Assembly: GCF_948329825.1 (NCBI RefSeq)
Contig: NZ_CAOJCM010000002.1
Coordinates: forward strand, 372,001-436,000
Direction of reading: 5' to 3'
From: Paenibacillus sp. JJ-100
Lineage (GTDB): Bacteria > Bacillota > Bacilli > Paenibacillales > Paenibacillaceae
DNA: 64,000 bases
Below, piece after piece: positions 27,477 to 35,894 of the stretch (position 1 is its first letter; every line of letters starts with the position of its first letter). The position numbers were made by a program, and so were the translations under genes. The notes below the pieces were generated by a model. The model was given only the letters and a program-made list of their open reading frames with translations, did not search any database and had not been told where the DNA came from.

Positions 27477-27929
27477 TTAAGGTTTGGGCTTAAATCGATC
27501 AAGCCATGAGGTAGCTGCTTCGGTCCATTTTTCAGTAAAAGTACCTGCAGTGTTATCTTCCTGGAATTGATGATAAGGCACTACCTTATCAAACAATCCG
27601 GATGAGAGAAAAATCAAGGTTAGACAGGCTGCTACGGCGTAATGAAACACTCTATGTTCGAACCAGCGGCGTTTTCGTTCACGACGAGTACTACGCACTT
27701 GCCCAGAGGAAGGCAAACTCACAATCCGGCTCATTACGGTATCAGTAAATTCTTTCGGATTAGGTAATACAGGATAATCTCGTTCTGCGCTCAATGCTGT
27801 CAGGTATTCTTCCATCGCGTCGGGTTCATTCTGTAGAAACCGCTCCATCAGAATCGCCTGATTCCCGTTCACTCGACCTTCGATATAGTCCGTCCAATCT
27901 TGAACGGTAAATATCTTTTCTTTACTCAC
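27477..27929 (-). CDS. Probable anti-sigma factor (membrane)
   Basis: A 150-residue protein encoded just after an ECF sigma gene and overlapping it by 8 bases, the usual layout of a cognate anti-sigma factor. Residues 1-85 are soluble and helical (a DYIEGRV...ERFLQNEPDAMEEYL region resembling anti-sigma N-domains, but without the zinc-finger HxxxCxxC). One membrane helix follows at about 98-116 (HYAVAACLTLIFLSSGLF), then a short outer tail. It presumably holds the sigma factor at the membrane until a signal arrives. Confidence 0.78.
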   Translation of the reverse strand: MSKEKIFTVQDWTDYIEGRVNGNQAILMERFLQNEPDAMEEYLTALSAERDYPVLPNPKEFTDTVMSRIVSLPSSGQVRSTRRERKRRWFEHRVFHYAVAACLTLIFLSSGLFDKVVPYHQFQEDNTAGTFTEKWTEAATSWLDRFKPKP

Positions 27930-28473
27930 GCCACTCCTCCTCCTTCCAATGTTTTCGAATCCACTGTCTGGCCCGATATAGTCTAGATTCTACCGTTTTT
28001 ACTGCCACCTGAGCCTCATGAGCAATTTGCTCATAATTTTTTTCACTCAGATAATACGCAGTGATAATATCACGATGCTGGGCAGGTAACTGGTTAATTC
28101 GTTTACGAAGTTTATCCTGCCGTTCTTTATATATAATACGGCTAAGCACATCTTCATCTCTTCCTGGCAGATTGACTATTTTTTCTTCCCCGCCGAGATC
28201 TTCAGCACTTCTTCTGTCCAGCTTGCGTTTGGCATCAATTGCCTTGTGAAAAGCAATCCGTGTTATCCAAGTCTTGAACCCTTCGGATCGGTAATCGGGG
28301 AGAGATTTATAAATCTGGATGAACGCCTCCTGAGCGGCATCCTGCGCATCCTGATCATTGCGTAAGACAGAATATGCAACATGATAGACATGCTGACTGT
28401 ATTTGTCGATCAGGACACGCATCTGTGATGCATCGCCTTGACGGATTTGTTCAATTACAAGCGCTTCTTCAAT
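27922..28473 (-). CDS. ECF-type RNA polymerase sigma factor, probable ATT start codon
   Basis: A group-4 sigma factor with region 2 (residues about 14-80 of the extended form: DQDAQDAAQEAFIQIYKSL, FKTWITRIAFHKAID) and region 4 (about 125-175: LPAQHRDIITAYYLSEKNYEQIAHEAQVAVKTVESRLYRARQWI). The first canonical start, ATG 28422, would cut off the beginning of region 2 and has no ribosome-binding site. In frame 51 bases upstream, ATT 28473 gives VIEEALVIEQIRQGDASQ-type sequence (initiator then IEEALVIEQIRQGDASQ), just like the N-terminus of many ECF factors, with AGGAGG 8 bases before it. No ATG, GTG or TTG lies in frame between the upstream TGA and 28422. The cognate anti-sigma gene overlaps its 3' end. 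Confidence 0.85.
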   Translation of the reverse strand: MEEALVIEQIRQGDASQMRVLIDKYSQHVYHVAYSVLRNDQDAQDAAQEAFIQIYKSLPDYRSEGFKTWITRIAFHKAIDAKRKLDRRSAEDLGGEEKIVNLPGRDEDVLSRIIYKERQDKLRKRINQLPAQHRDIITAYYLSEKNYEQIAHEAQVAVKTVESRLYRARQWIRKHWKEEEWRE

Positions 28474-28611
28474 GACTCTCCCCTCCTCTCCATATCAATA
28501 GACGACGACTAGTTATTCGACCCCTGCAAGTTTTATTAAAATTTTTATACCCTGAAGTCTGCAATTCCAAAAATAGTAGAATCGTTCGTTGCCACTCTTA
28601 TCTATGCATTC

Positions 28612-28643
28612 AAAAAACAGGCCCAGAATCACTGGGCCTGTTA
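28612..28643 (-). terminator. Intrinsic terminator after dnaD
   Basis: Minus-strand AACAGGCCCAG pairs perfectly with CTGGGCCTGTT around TGATT, then Ts. It closes the asnS-dnaD transcript, 6 bases past the dnaD stop codon. Confidence 0.95.
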
Positions 28644-28648
28644 CTTGA

Positions 28649-29374
28649 TCAACGTCCACCATTACGAAAACGTTGCGTATATGCTTTGGCATCTTGCACA
28701 TTTTTTACGCGATTTCTACTCCACTCCAACAATATTCGATCAATGTACCTGAAATGCACTTTTCCTGCAAAAACAGCTTCCTTCAAAGCCATCAGAATCA
28801 GCTCTTCCTGATATCGATCCTGATCCAGCCAGCCTGATATCGTTTCACACTCCATTGGGGAGAGTGGCCGACCAAATTCCTTTTCAAAAATAGAGAACAT
28901 ATTCCGCTCTTCCTCTTCTTTTTGAACAGTGTTCGAATCTGAACGTGAGGCATGGCTTTTTATTAATTCAGACCGGACTTGATCTGCTTCTTCCGCTGTA
29001 CACATTGCAAGCTTGGCATACAGACCATGCAGGTCGTATCGTTCATACTGGATATCCCGTTCTTCATCCCGATGCTCATCAATGGTGATATAACCGTCTC
29101 TAATCAGGCGCTGCAGCATTCTGGCAATACCTTCGGGAGCAAGTCCCATCCGTGTAGCCAGCTCTTCAAGGGTGGGAAATTCTTTAAACTCCGCTTGACG
29201 GAACCCTAGTAATTGTATAAGAAGCAGCACCTCTGCATCAGACAAACCAAGCTGATGATAAAAACGCAATAAGGAATAGGGTAATTGAGCTGTCCCTGAG
29301 GCCATACCGTAAGCTGCTCCGCTTAACCAAGCTTTGGAGGACATGTCTTCTATATACTCTTTTCCGTTAAACAT
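28649..29374 (-). CDS. dnaD: Replication initiation protein DnaD
   Basis: A primosome component that helps load the replicative helicase. About 241 residues: an N-terminal winged-helix domain (about 15-105: LLRFYHQLGLSDAEVLLLIQLLGF, LATRMGLAPEGIARMLQRLIRDGYI) and a C-terminal DnaB-2/DnaD domain (about 155-225: MFSIFEKEFGRPLSPMECETISGWLDQD, KVHFRYIDRILLEW, YxxxRFRxxG end). The open frame reaches 29446, inside asnS. ATG 29374 overlaps the asnS stop as TAATG, pointing to coupled translation; ATG 29344 is an alternative. The order asnS-dnaD matches B. subtilis. Confidence 0.94.
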   Translation of the reverse strand: MFNGKEYIEDMSSKAWLSGAAYGMASGTAQLPYSLLRFYHQLGLSDAEVLLLIQLLGFRQAEFKEFPTLEELATRMGLAPEGIARMLQRLIRDGYITIDEHRDEERDIQYERYDLHGLYAKLAMCTAEEADQVRSELIKSHASRSDSNTVQKEEEERNMFSIFEKEFGRPLSPMECETISGWLDQDRYQEELILMALKEAVFAGKVHFRYIDRILLEWSRNRVKNVQDAKAYTQRFRNGGR

Positions 29375-30669
29375 TAAGGATATAGACGATAGAGCATACG
29401 AGGGAATGCGATGGTCTCCCGAACATGGTCGAGTCCGCAAATCCATGCTACCGTCCGCTCCAATCCCAGACCGAAACCGGAGTGAGGAACCGATCCGTAT
29501 TTACGCAGATCCAGATACCACTGGTACGCTTCATCCGAAAGGTTATGCTCTTCGAAGCGTTGTTGCATTAATTCTGGATCATCGATACGCTGCGATCCGC
29601 CAATGATCTCACCATAACCTTCAGGCGCAATCATATCCGCACACAGAACAACTTCTGGGCGATTTGGATCTGGTTTCATGTAAAATGCTTTGATGCCAGC
29701 CGGATAATGCGTAATAAATACAGGGGTATTGTACTTTTCAGCAATCGCTGTTTCGTGAGGCGCACCGAAGTCTTCACCCCAAGGAATGTCAAAGCCTTGT
29801 CCATTCAAAAACTCAATGGCTTCATCATACGTAATACGTGGGAATGGAGCCTTGATTCCTTCCAATTTGGAAACATCACGTCCAATAGATTCTAGTTCTG
29901 CACGGCAATTTTTCACCACAGATTGCACGACATGTGCGATAAATTTCTCTTGTACGCGCAAGCTTTCCTCGTGATCCACAAAGGCCATCTCCGGCTCGAT
30001 CATCCAGAACTCAATCAAGTGACGACGTGTTTTGGATTTCTCCGCACGGAACGTTGGACCGAATGAGTATACTTTACCCAATGCCATTGCAGCGGCTTCC
30101 ATATACAGTTGTCCACTTTGCGTGAGATATGCATCTTCATCAAAATATTTGATATGGAATAAGTTGGTCGTTCCTTCAGCAGAAGATGGCGTCAAGATTG
30201 GCGGGTCTACCTGCGTGAATCCGTTACCATCAAAAAACTCCTGAACGGCACGAATAATCTCTGCACGAATGATCATTACGGCACGTTGCTTAGTCGAACG
30301 AAGCCACAGATGACGGTGATCCATCAAGAAGTCCACACCGTGCTCTTTTGGTGTAATCGGATAGTTTTCCGTTAAATGAATGATCTTTACTCCTGTAACA
30401 GTCATTTCATATCCAGACGCACTGCGTGGTTCTTCACGGATAATGCCTGTCACGTAGACAGAGCTTTCCTGTGTCAGGCTTTTGGCATCATTCCAGATGT
30501 CTTCGCTGACTTCACTCTTAACCACTACACCCTGAATATATCCGGTTCCATCACGTAACTGCAAAAACTGGATTTTACCGCTAGAGCGTTTGTTATTAAT
30601 CCAGGCGCCGATCGTTACGGTCTCGCCCACATGCTCGTTCACATTACGAATTACACAATTCGTATCCAT
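29374..30669 (-). CDS. asnS: Asparaginyl-tRNA synthetase
   Basis: A class-II aminoacyl-tRNA synthetase of 431 residues. An OB-fold anticodon-binding domain (about 1-105: [26 protein letters not shown]) is followed by the catalytic core with motif 2 [22 protein letters not shown] and motif 3 [16 protein letters not shown]. The start is ATG 30669 behind AGGGGAGA. Many Bacillales use T-boxes for such genes, but the 100-base gap upstream shows none. It is co-transcribed with dnaD. Confidence 0.97.
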   Translation of the reverse strand: MDTNCVIRNVNEHVGETVTIGAWINNKRSSGKIQFLQLRDGTGYIQGVVVKSEVSEDIWNDAKSLTQESSVYVTGIIREEPRSASGYEMTVTGVKIIHLTENYPITPKEHGVDFLMDHRHLWLRSTKQRAVMIIRAEIIRAVQEFFDGNGFTQVDPPILTPSSAEGTTNLFHIKYFDEDAYLTQSGQLYMEAAAMALGKVYSFGPTFRAEKSKTRRHLIEFWMIEPEMAFVDHEESLRVQEKFIAHVVQSVVKNCRAELESIGRDVSKLEGIKAPFPRITYDEAIEFLNGQGFDIPWGEDFGAPHETAIAEKYNTPVFITHYPAGIKAFYMKPDPNRPEVVLCADMIAPEGYGEIIGGSQRIDDPELMQQRFEEHNLSDEAYQWYLDLRKYGSVPHSGFGLGLERTVAWICGLDHVRETIAFPRMLYRLYP

Positions 30670-30696
30670 GCCATATCTCCCCTTGGTTCCCTAAAT

Positions 30697-30735
30697 TTGA
30701 AAATGCAGCGGACAGGTTCGATCCTGTCCTCTGCA
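30697..30735 (-). terminator. Intrinsic terminator after ackA
   Basis: Minus-strand TGCAGAGGACAGG pairs with CCTGTCCGCTGCA around ATCGAA, followed by a TTTTC tail. It lies 35 bases after the ackA stop and upstream of asnS. The loop resembles a tRNA T-arm but no tRNA is present. Confidence 0.75.
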
Positions 30736-30770
30736 CTCCCTAGTCATCCTGTATTTACTTTACCGTTAGA

Positions 30771-31976
30771 TTACTTAGAATTCAATACGATTCGATGTGT
30801 ATCCCGTGCAATTACCAATTCTTCGTTTGTCGGTACCACAAGAACGTCCACTTTTGAATTCTCGGTTGTAATTCGGCGAGGTTCACCGGAACGGATAGCA
30901 TTCAGAGCTTCGTCCAGTTCAACACCAAGATAAGTCAATTGCTCACATACTTTTTGGCGAAGAACTACGGAGTTTTCACCTACACCTGCTGTAAATACGA
31001 TCACATCTACACCGTTCATTGCCGCAGCATAGGAACCAATATATTTACGTAAACGGTATTCATACATTTCAAATGCAAGCGTAGAGTTTGGCTCGCCTTT
31101 CTCCATACCTTCTGTAATTTCACGCATATCACTGCTGATACCCGATATCGCTAGAAGTCCGCTGTGTTTGTTCAACATAGAGCTCACTTCGCTGACACTA
31201 AGCTCTTCTTTGTTCATTACATAAGGTACGATCGCAGGATCGAGGTCACCACTGCGTGTTCCCATCATCAGACCTTCAAGTGGAGTCATCCCCATCGACG
31301 TATCGACCGATACACCGCCTTTAACTGCCGTTACACTACCACCGTTACCAACGTGACAAGTGATGATCTTCAAGTCTTCTAACGGACGGTCTAGGTACTC
31401 AGCTGCCGCTTTGCTTACATAATCATGAGATGTACCATGTGCGCCGTAGCGACGTACTTTATATTTTTTGTACAGTACGCGCGGAATAGCATACAGATAT
31501 GCATGCTCAGGCATCGTTTGGTGGAATGCCGTATCAAATACCATAACCTGTGGTACACCAGGCATGTTGGCCTCAGCCGCACGGATCCCCATCATTGCTG
31601 CAGGGTTATGCAGTGGAGCTAGGTCGAACAATCGACGGATTTCTGCTTTTGCAGCTTCATCAACCAATGCCGATTCCTTAAATGCTTCACCACCATGTAC
31701 GACACGGTGTCCAACTGCTTGAATTTCGGTAACAGCATCCAACACACCGTTCTCTTTATCTGTCAAAATGTCGATGACTTTACGAATAGCGGTCGTATGT
31801 TCCAGAATTTCGCTAACTTCCGTGACTTCTTCACGGCCTGTTGGTTTATGCGTCAGAATGGAAGAATCCATTCCGATCCGTTCTACCAAACCTTTTGCCA
31901 GAACAGATTCATCTTCCATGTTATACAATTGATATTTGAGCGAGGAACTCCCCGCATTAATTACGAGTACTTTCAC
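30771..31976 (-). CDS. ackA: Acetate kinase
   Basis: Interconverts acetyl phosphate plus ADP with acetate plus ATP in overflow and fermentative metabolism. The 401 residues show the N-terminal phosphate motif LVINAGSSSLKYQL, VMVFDTAFHQTMP, GAHGTSHDYVS, the ACK signature GNGGSVTAV and TAGVGENS. ATG 31976 overlaps the hbd stop by 4 bases, so translation is coupled with hbd. Phosphotransacetylase is not in the window. A butyrate-kinase role is less likely because the sequence follows AckA, not Buk. Confidence 0.95.
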   Translation of the reverse strand: MKVLVINAGSSSLKYQLYNMEDESVLAKGLVERIGMDSSILTHKPTGREEVTEVSEILEHTTAIRKVIDILTDKENGVLDAVTEIQAVGHRVVHGGEAFKESALVDEAAKAEIRRLFDLAPLHNPAAMMGIRAAEANMPGVPQVMVFDTAFHQTMPEHAYLYAIPRVLYKKYKVRRYGAHGTSHDYVSKAAAEYLDRPLEDLKIITCHVGNGGSVTAVKGGVSVDTSMGMTPLEGLMMGTRSGDLDPAIVPYVMNKEELSVSEVSSMLNKHSGLLAISGISSDMREITEGMEKGEPNSTLAFEMYEYRLRKYIGSYAAAMNGVDVIVFTAGVGENSVVLRQKVCEQLTYLGVELDEALNAIRSGEPRRITTENSKVDVLVVPTNEELVIARDTHRIVLNSK

Positions 31977-32845
31977 AATCTGTCACCATCCTTGTCGTAC
32001 TTGAAGAATCCTTCTCCTGTTTTTACGCCCAGATGACCTGCACGTACCATTTTCTTCAGGACAGTTGAAGGACGATATTTCAGTTCTCCAAATTCACGGA
32101 ACATTCTTTCGAGAGCAGCTTCTACAGAATCGAGTCCGAAGCGGTCAGCCATTTCAAGCGGCCCGTGCTGGAAGTTATAACCGATACGCATTGCTTCATC
32201 AATGTCCTCAGCAGAAGCGACGCCCTCTTGTAATACATGCAGAGCCTCGTTAATTAGCAGACAGATCAGACGGGAAGTTACAAATCCAGGGGATTCATAA
32301 ATCATAACCCCTTTTTTGTCTACAACTTCTTCAACAAAACGGCGAGTCTCTTCGAATGTGTTATCTGATGTTTTAAGTCCGCGAATAATTTCCACAAGAT
32401 CAACCCGGGATACCGGGTGAATAAAGTGCATACCAATAACACGCTCTGGATATTTGGTTGAGCTTGCAAGCTCAGTCAAACTCAGCGTGGACGTATTACT
32501 TGCCAGAATAACATTGCTTGGACATACTTGATCCAGTTGGTTAAATACTGCTTTTTTGGCTTCCAGATCTTCTGAGATCGTCTCAATGACCATATCGCAA
32601 GAACCTAGTTCAGCCAAATGCCCAACTTTGGTGATTCGGGAGAGAATCAATTTCTTCTCTGCTTTGGTAATCGCCCATTTCTCGAGCTGTTTATCCAAAT
32701 TTGTTTCAATCATGTTATATGCATGATCAAGCTTTTGCGTGGTATGTTCCACTAGAAGTACATCAAGTCCTTTGGCTGCGAGCATCTGGGAAATACCTTG
32801 CCCCATCGTACCGCCGCCGACAACTCCTATTTTTTTAAAAAACAT
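31973..32845 (-). CDS. 3-hydroxyacyl-CoA (3-hydroxybutyryl-CoA) dehydrogenase
   Basis: An NAD-dependent dehydrogenase of 290 residues. N-terminal Rossmann GVVGGGTMGQGISQMLA, the His-Glu catalytic pair in GMHFIHPVSRVDLVEII, and C-terminal domain GFVTSRLICLLINEALHVLQEG and GYNFQHGPLEMADRFGLD. The frame begins at 32860, but GGATGGAGAGC supports ATG 32845 (MFFKKIGVVGG). It overlaps ackA (ATGA), an unusual pairing that suggests acyl-CoA metabolism linked to acid formation. No thiolase, crotonase or acyl-CoA dehydrogenase gene is nearby. Confidence 0.92.
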   Translation of the reverse strand: MFFKKIGVVGGGTMGQGISQMLAAKGLDVLLVEHTTQKLDHAYNMIETNLDKQLEKWAITKAEKKLILSRITKVGHLAELGSCDMVIETISEDLEAKKAVFNQLDQVCPSNVILASNTSTLSLTELASSTKYPERVIGMHFIHPVSRVDLVEIIRGLKTSDNTFEETRRFVEEVVDKKGVMIYESPGFVTSRLICLLINEALHVLQEGVASAEDIDEAMRIGYNFQHGPLEMADRFGLDSVEAALERMFREFGELKYRPSTVLKKMVRAGHLGVKTGEGFFKYDKDGDRL

Positions 32846-32956
32846 GGTTATGCTCTCCATCCTTTCGGTTTCTCTATTTCTCTATTGTACCCTGTTCGCC
32901 GAAAATTACAAATTTCGACCCAACAACTAATAATATCTTAGCACGACTGAAATGTA

Positions 32957-32991
32957 AAAAAAAATAACCAGCATAAAGAATTTATGCTGGT
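32957..32991 (-). terminator. Intrinsic terminator embedding the stop codon of the FtsH-like gene
   Basis: Minus-strand ACCAGCATAAA pairs perfectly with TTTATGCTGGT around TTCT, followed by nine Ts in a row. The 5' arm contains the final Pro and Ala codons and the TAA stop of the upstream gene (stop at 32982-32984). Confidence 0.95.
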
Positions 32992-34484
32992 AAACGTGCG
33001 CTGTCACGAAATTGACAACGAAATTGCTCTCCCGACAAAACTTCCTCTTGCATCAGAATGTCAAGGGAATTGTCGAATATTGTCCGTTGCTCCTCAAGCC
33101 GGCGTTTGGTCTGTTCCATCAAGTCTTGCAGAATCACTTTATTTTCACGCATCAGTTCTTCCGTAGTCACCATGTCCATATTCACGATCCCGAGAGAGGT
33201 TAGTCCAGATGCCATCATGGTCTGAACCACATTGGTCGCCTGCTCAAAGTCATTGCGTGAACCCGTGGAACGCCCTCCGTAGTACATCTCTTCTGCTGCT
33301 GCACCACCCAGAGCAATCATAATCTGCTCCTCCAGGAACCTTTTAGTGTACAAAAATTGCTCCTGCTGAGGGTTATGACGTACATAACCAAGAGCCTGTC
33401 CACGTGGACTAAGAGCTACCTGGCTCACACTTCCCGGGCGTACAAGCTCAGCCATAATGGCATGGCCAAGCTCATGAATAGCTACTCGTTTCTTTTCTTC
33501 TACGCTCGACTCACGATCGGTTTTCTCACCCATCATTACTTTATCAATCGCAAGTGACAGATGACGCTGTTCGATGTGAAGCAGACCTTCACGCATTGCA
33601 TAAATAGCTGCCTCATTCATGACACTCTCCAACTGTGCACCTGAGAATCCATAAGACTCTTCCGCTGTTTTTTCCAGATCCACATCCTGCGTCAGCGGCT
33701 TGTTCACCGCGTGCAGCTCCAGAATATGTTTTCTACCCTTTTTGTCTGGCAAATCCACCTGAATATGACGGTCGAAGCGACCAGGACGTGTCAACGCACT
33801 ATCCAGCATTTCTTTGCGGTTGGTAGCAGCGATAAGCAAAATCCGTGGGGTGTCAGATGTATAAATCCCGTCCATTTCCGTGAGCAACTGATTCAATGTT
33901 TGATCATACTCACGCTGCTGACCGCCTTCACGTTTACCACCGATGACATCAATCTCGTCGATAAAAATAATGGCATTTTCCTTATTTTCCTTGGCTGCAC
34001 GTGTTCTAGCATCTTTGAACAAATCCCGGATTCTGCTGGCTCCCACACCCACATACATTTCAACAAACTCACTGCCGGAAGCCGCTACGAAAACGGAATC
34101 GGTATAATGGGCAGCCGCTTTAGCCATCAGCGTTTTCCCTGTCCCTGGAGGACCCGTAAGCAAAATACCTTTCAATGGTCGAATTCCGAACTTTTGTATT
34201 TCTTCATGACGGATCAAGAAATCAAGTGCTTCCCTTAATTCCTGTTTGGCACTGTCTTGACCTCCGATTTCTTCGAACGTTAGTTTGGAAGGTCCTTTTT
34301 TCTTCCGTTTACGTTCTTGTCCAGCGCCTACCGTAATTCCACCGCGCATCTGCATCATGAATAACAGACCACCCACAAGCAATGCAGCGATCAGGATCGG
34401 AGCCACATTCACACCAATAAAAGCAAGAAAAATAATTAAAACAGGAATAAATCCTATGGCTGCTTCTTTTGTCCATTTAGGCAT
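32982..34484 (-). CDS. Short FtsH-like AAA+ membrane metalloprotease
   Basis: A 500-residue member of the FtsH superfamily. Two closely spaced membrane helices (about 9-27 and 29-45) stand where FtsH has two helices flanking an ~70-residue external domain, so that domain is missing. The AAA core has Walker A GPPGTGKT (111-118), Walker B IIFIDEID (172-179) and the SRH region ATNRKEMLDSALTRPGRFDRHI. The protease domain has HELGH (337-341) instead of the usual HEAGH, with the third ligand probably in RNDFEQAT. An active ATP-dependent protease is expected. It overlaps by 8 bases a single-span membrane protein gene, a likely partner. A canonical FtsH is presumably encoded elsewhere. Confidence 0.87.
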   Translation of the reverse strand: MPKWTKEAAIGFIPVLIIFLAFIGVNVAPILIAALLVGGLLFMMQMRGGITVGAGQERKRKKKGPSKLTFEEIGGQDSAKQELREALDFLIRHEEIQKFGIRPLKGILLTGPPGTGKTLMAKAAAHYTDSVFVAASGSEFVEMYVGVGASRIRDLFKDARTRAAKENKENAIIFIDEIDVIGGKREGGQQREYDQTLNQLLTEMDGIYTSDTPRILLIAATNRKEMLDSALTRPGRFDRHIQVDLPDKKGRKHILELHAVNKPLTQDVDLEKTAEESYGFSGAQLESVMNEAAIYAMREGLLHIEQRHLSLAIDKVMMGEKTDRESSVEEKKRVAIHELGHAIMAELVRPGSVSQVALSPRGQALGYVRHNPQQEQFLYTKRFLEEQIMIALGGAAAEEMYYGGRSTGSRNDFEQATNVVQTMMASGLTSLGIVNMDMVTTEELMRENKVILQDLMEQTKRRLEEQRTIFDNSLDILMQEEVLSGEQFRCQFRDSARLPA

Positions 34485-35004
34485 TAGGCCACACTCCTAT
34501 CTGGCCGGGCACACGCGGCAGTATAATGTGCTTGCTAGCATCTCCATCTCGCAGACTCACATAAACATTGTTATCATCCATTGCTGTATTGACTTGAATC
34601 CCTCCTGTTGCCATCTTGGACAACGTAGGCGTGATCTCGGCATATTGTTTGTTCTCCATGGCCTGAGCTACCGTAAACATCGCATCCCCCCACCAGTTTT
34701 CCAGCGCTTCATTGGAATGGTCTACAACGTCCAATTTAAGGGTACGCGAGCCGATCAGGTCTTGTCCTTCTTTATAAAGGTATTGAACCAGTCTGCCTAA
34801 ATCCACATTTGGCTTCAAATCGAGTTTCATTTGTATATCATTGCGGTTAATAGATAATTGTACATCATTGACTCCTTCGTACTGAGTAACCATCTTTTCA
34901 ATCGGACTCTGTACGGCTACTTGACGATATATGAACCAACCTCCAAACAACAGGACGGCAGAAACAACGGCAGTTAGAACAATAGGCAATACTTTCAGCT
35001 TCAA
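34477..35004 (-). CDS. Single-pass membrane protein, probable partner of the FtsH-like protease
   Basis: About 175 residues, not recognised. An N-terminal membrane anchor (LPIVLTAVVSAVLLFGGWFIY, about 6-26) is followed by a hydrophilic alpha/beta domain outside the membrane (VNDVQLSINRNDIQMKLDLKP; ALENWWGDAMFTVAQAME). TTG 35004 is preferred as start: GGGAGGGG lies 8 bases upstream, whereas the upstream TTG 35022 has none. It overlaps the protease gene by 8 bases, so the pair is translationally coupled. The external domain missing from the protease could be supplied in trans by this protein; that is inference. Confidence 0.75.
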   Translation of the reverse strand: MKLKVLPIVLTAVVSAVLLFGGWFIYRQVAVQSPIEKMVTQYEGVNDVQLSINRNDIQMKLDLKPNVDLGRLVQYLYKEGQDLIGSRTLKLDVVDHSNEALENWWGDAMFTVAQAMENKQYAEITPTLSKMATGGIQVNTAMDDNNVYVSLRDGDASKHIILPRVPGQIGVWPNA

Positions 35005-35073
35005 ATGAATTACCCCTCCCAAAATGAGCCCATCCTTTAATCTATAGGCTTATATATTTAGCTGTACATGATG

Positions 35074-35095
35074 ATCTGCAAAAACATTTGCAGAT
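35074..35095 (-). promoter_or_regulatory. Perfect hairpin/palindrome in the leader of the protease operon
   Basis: ATCTGCAAA-AACA-TTTGCAGAT is a 9+9 perfect inverted repeat, 70 bases upstream of the TTG start at 35004. It has no T-run on the minus strand, so it is not a terminator there; it could be an operator or a leader stem. I see no gene in the surrounding 35005-35320 region. Confidence 0.4.
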
Positions 35096-35225
35096 TTGTT
35101 TGCGTTAATCATTAACTTAAGTACATATCTGAGTATATCACATCGTATATACAATATCGAAGGTGAAAATATGAATAAATTATTAATTTTAACTATTTAA
35201 ATCAAACTAACTTCTTAGAAAAGCC

Positions 35226-35265
35226 AAAAAACCGGTTCAAACGAGTGTGTCGTCTGCCGGTTTTT
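35226..35265 (-). terminator. Intrinsic terminator after ypmB
   Basis: AAAAACCGG and CCGGTTTTT arms around a 20-base loop, with A/T tails on both strands; oriented best after the minus-strand ypmB gene (stop at 35321). Confidence 0.7.
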
Positions 35266-35320
35266 GCTCATTCTTCGTCAGGCATGCAGATTACTTATAT
35301 TCAGTAAAGGGAAACCCGAA

Positions 35321-35851
35321 CTAGCTGTTTGGTAACGTATATACCAGATCCACTTGCTCCCCATTGCTGAACCGATAAAAACGATAATAGTTATGGCTTC
35401 CATCCTTGTAATACACTTGCCATACGTAAATATTATTAACGACTCCAGGCATGATCCGTTTGATCTCCCCGCCTGGAATCTCGGAGCTGAAGCGGGTGCG
35501 AATCTGCTCTTCGGTCATCCCGTTTTGCAGTAACTCGCTATGCACCCCTCCTTTTCCTTGGACAGGCTGATTATTGTTATCAAACTTTACCCAGACCATT
35601 ACATCCTGATTATCTTTATTTTTGGCAATCATCGTCCAATAGATGTTGTCAGAACCATTCTTATCGCCCCATACGTACTTTCTGAGTTCATCGGGTGATG
35701 TAATCCCCAGCTGCTCCTGAGCGACCTGGATGGCTAACGCCTCTTCCTTACGCTGGTCCTGTGTAACGTAGACGTAATACCGCTGAAGTCCAAACAAGAT
35801 CAGAACCAGAATGAGTAGCGATATCCATATCCACTTCTTTTTTTTCTTCAA
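35321..35851 (-). CDS. ypmB: YpmB-like membrane-anchored protein (DUF5590)
   Basis: A 176-residue protein with a basic start, one membrane helix (WIWISLLILVLILFGLQRYY, about 8-27) and an external cystatin-like tandem domain (EEALAIQVAQEQLGI; IYWTMIAKN; YVWQVYYKDGSHNYYRFYRFSNGE), as in the YpmB family. In B. subtilis ypmB lies between dinG and aspB-asnS; here dinG lies upstream on the same strand with rex and mtaD inserted, and aspB is missing. It is thought to be a cell-envelope protein; its function is unknown. Confidence 0.85.
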   Translation of the reverse strand: MKKKKKWIWISLLILVLILFGLQRYYVYVTQDQRKEEALAIQVAQEQLGITSPDELRKYVWGDKNGSDNIYWTMIAKNKDNQDVMVWVKFDNNNQPVQGKGGVHSELLQNGMTEEQIRTRFSSEIPGGEIKRIMPGVVNNIYVWQVYYKDGSHNYYRFYRFSNGEQVDLVYTLPNS

Positions 35852-35894
35852 GAGTCGAACTTCCTTTCCCTAAATACTGCCGTTGAAGTTGCTA

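Noticed and set aside
30704..30735. GGACAGGTTCGATCCTGTCC resembles a tRNA T-arm
   Set aside because: No acceptor, D or anticodon arms surround it. It is the stem-loop of the ackA terminator.
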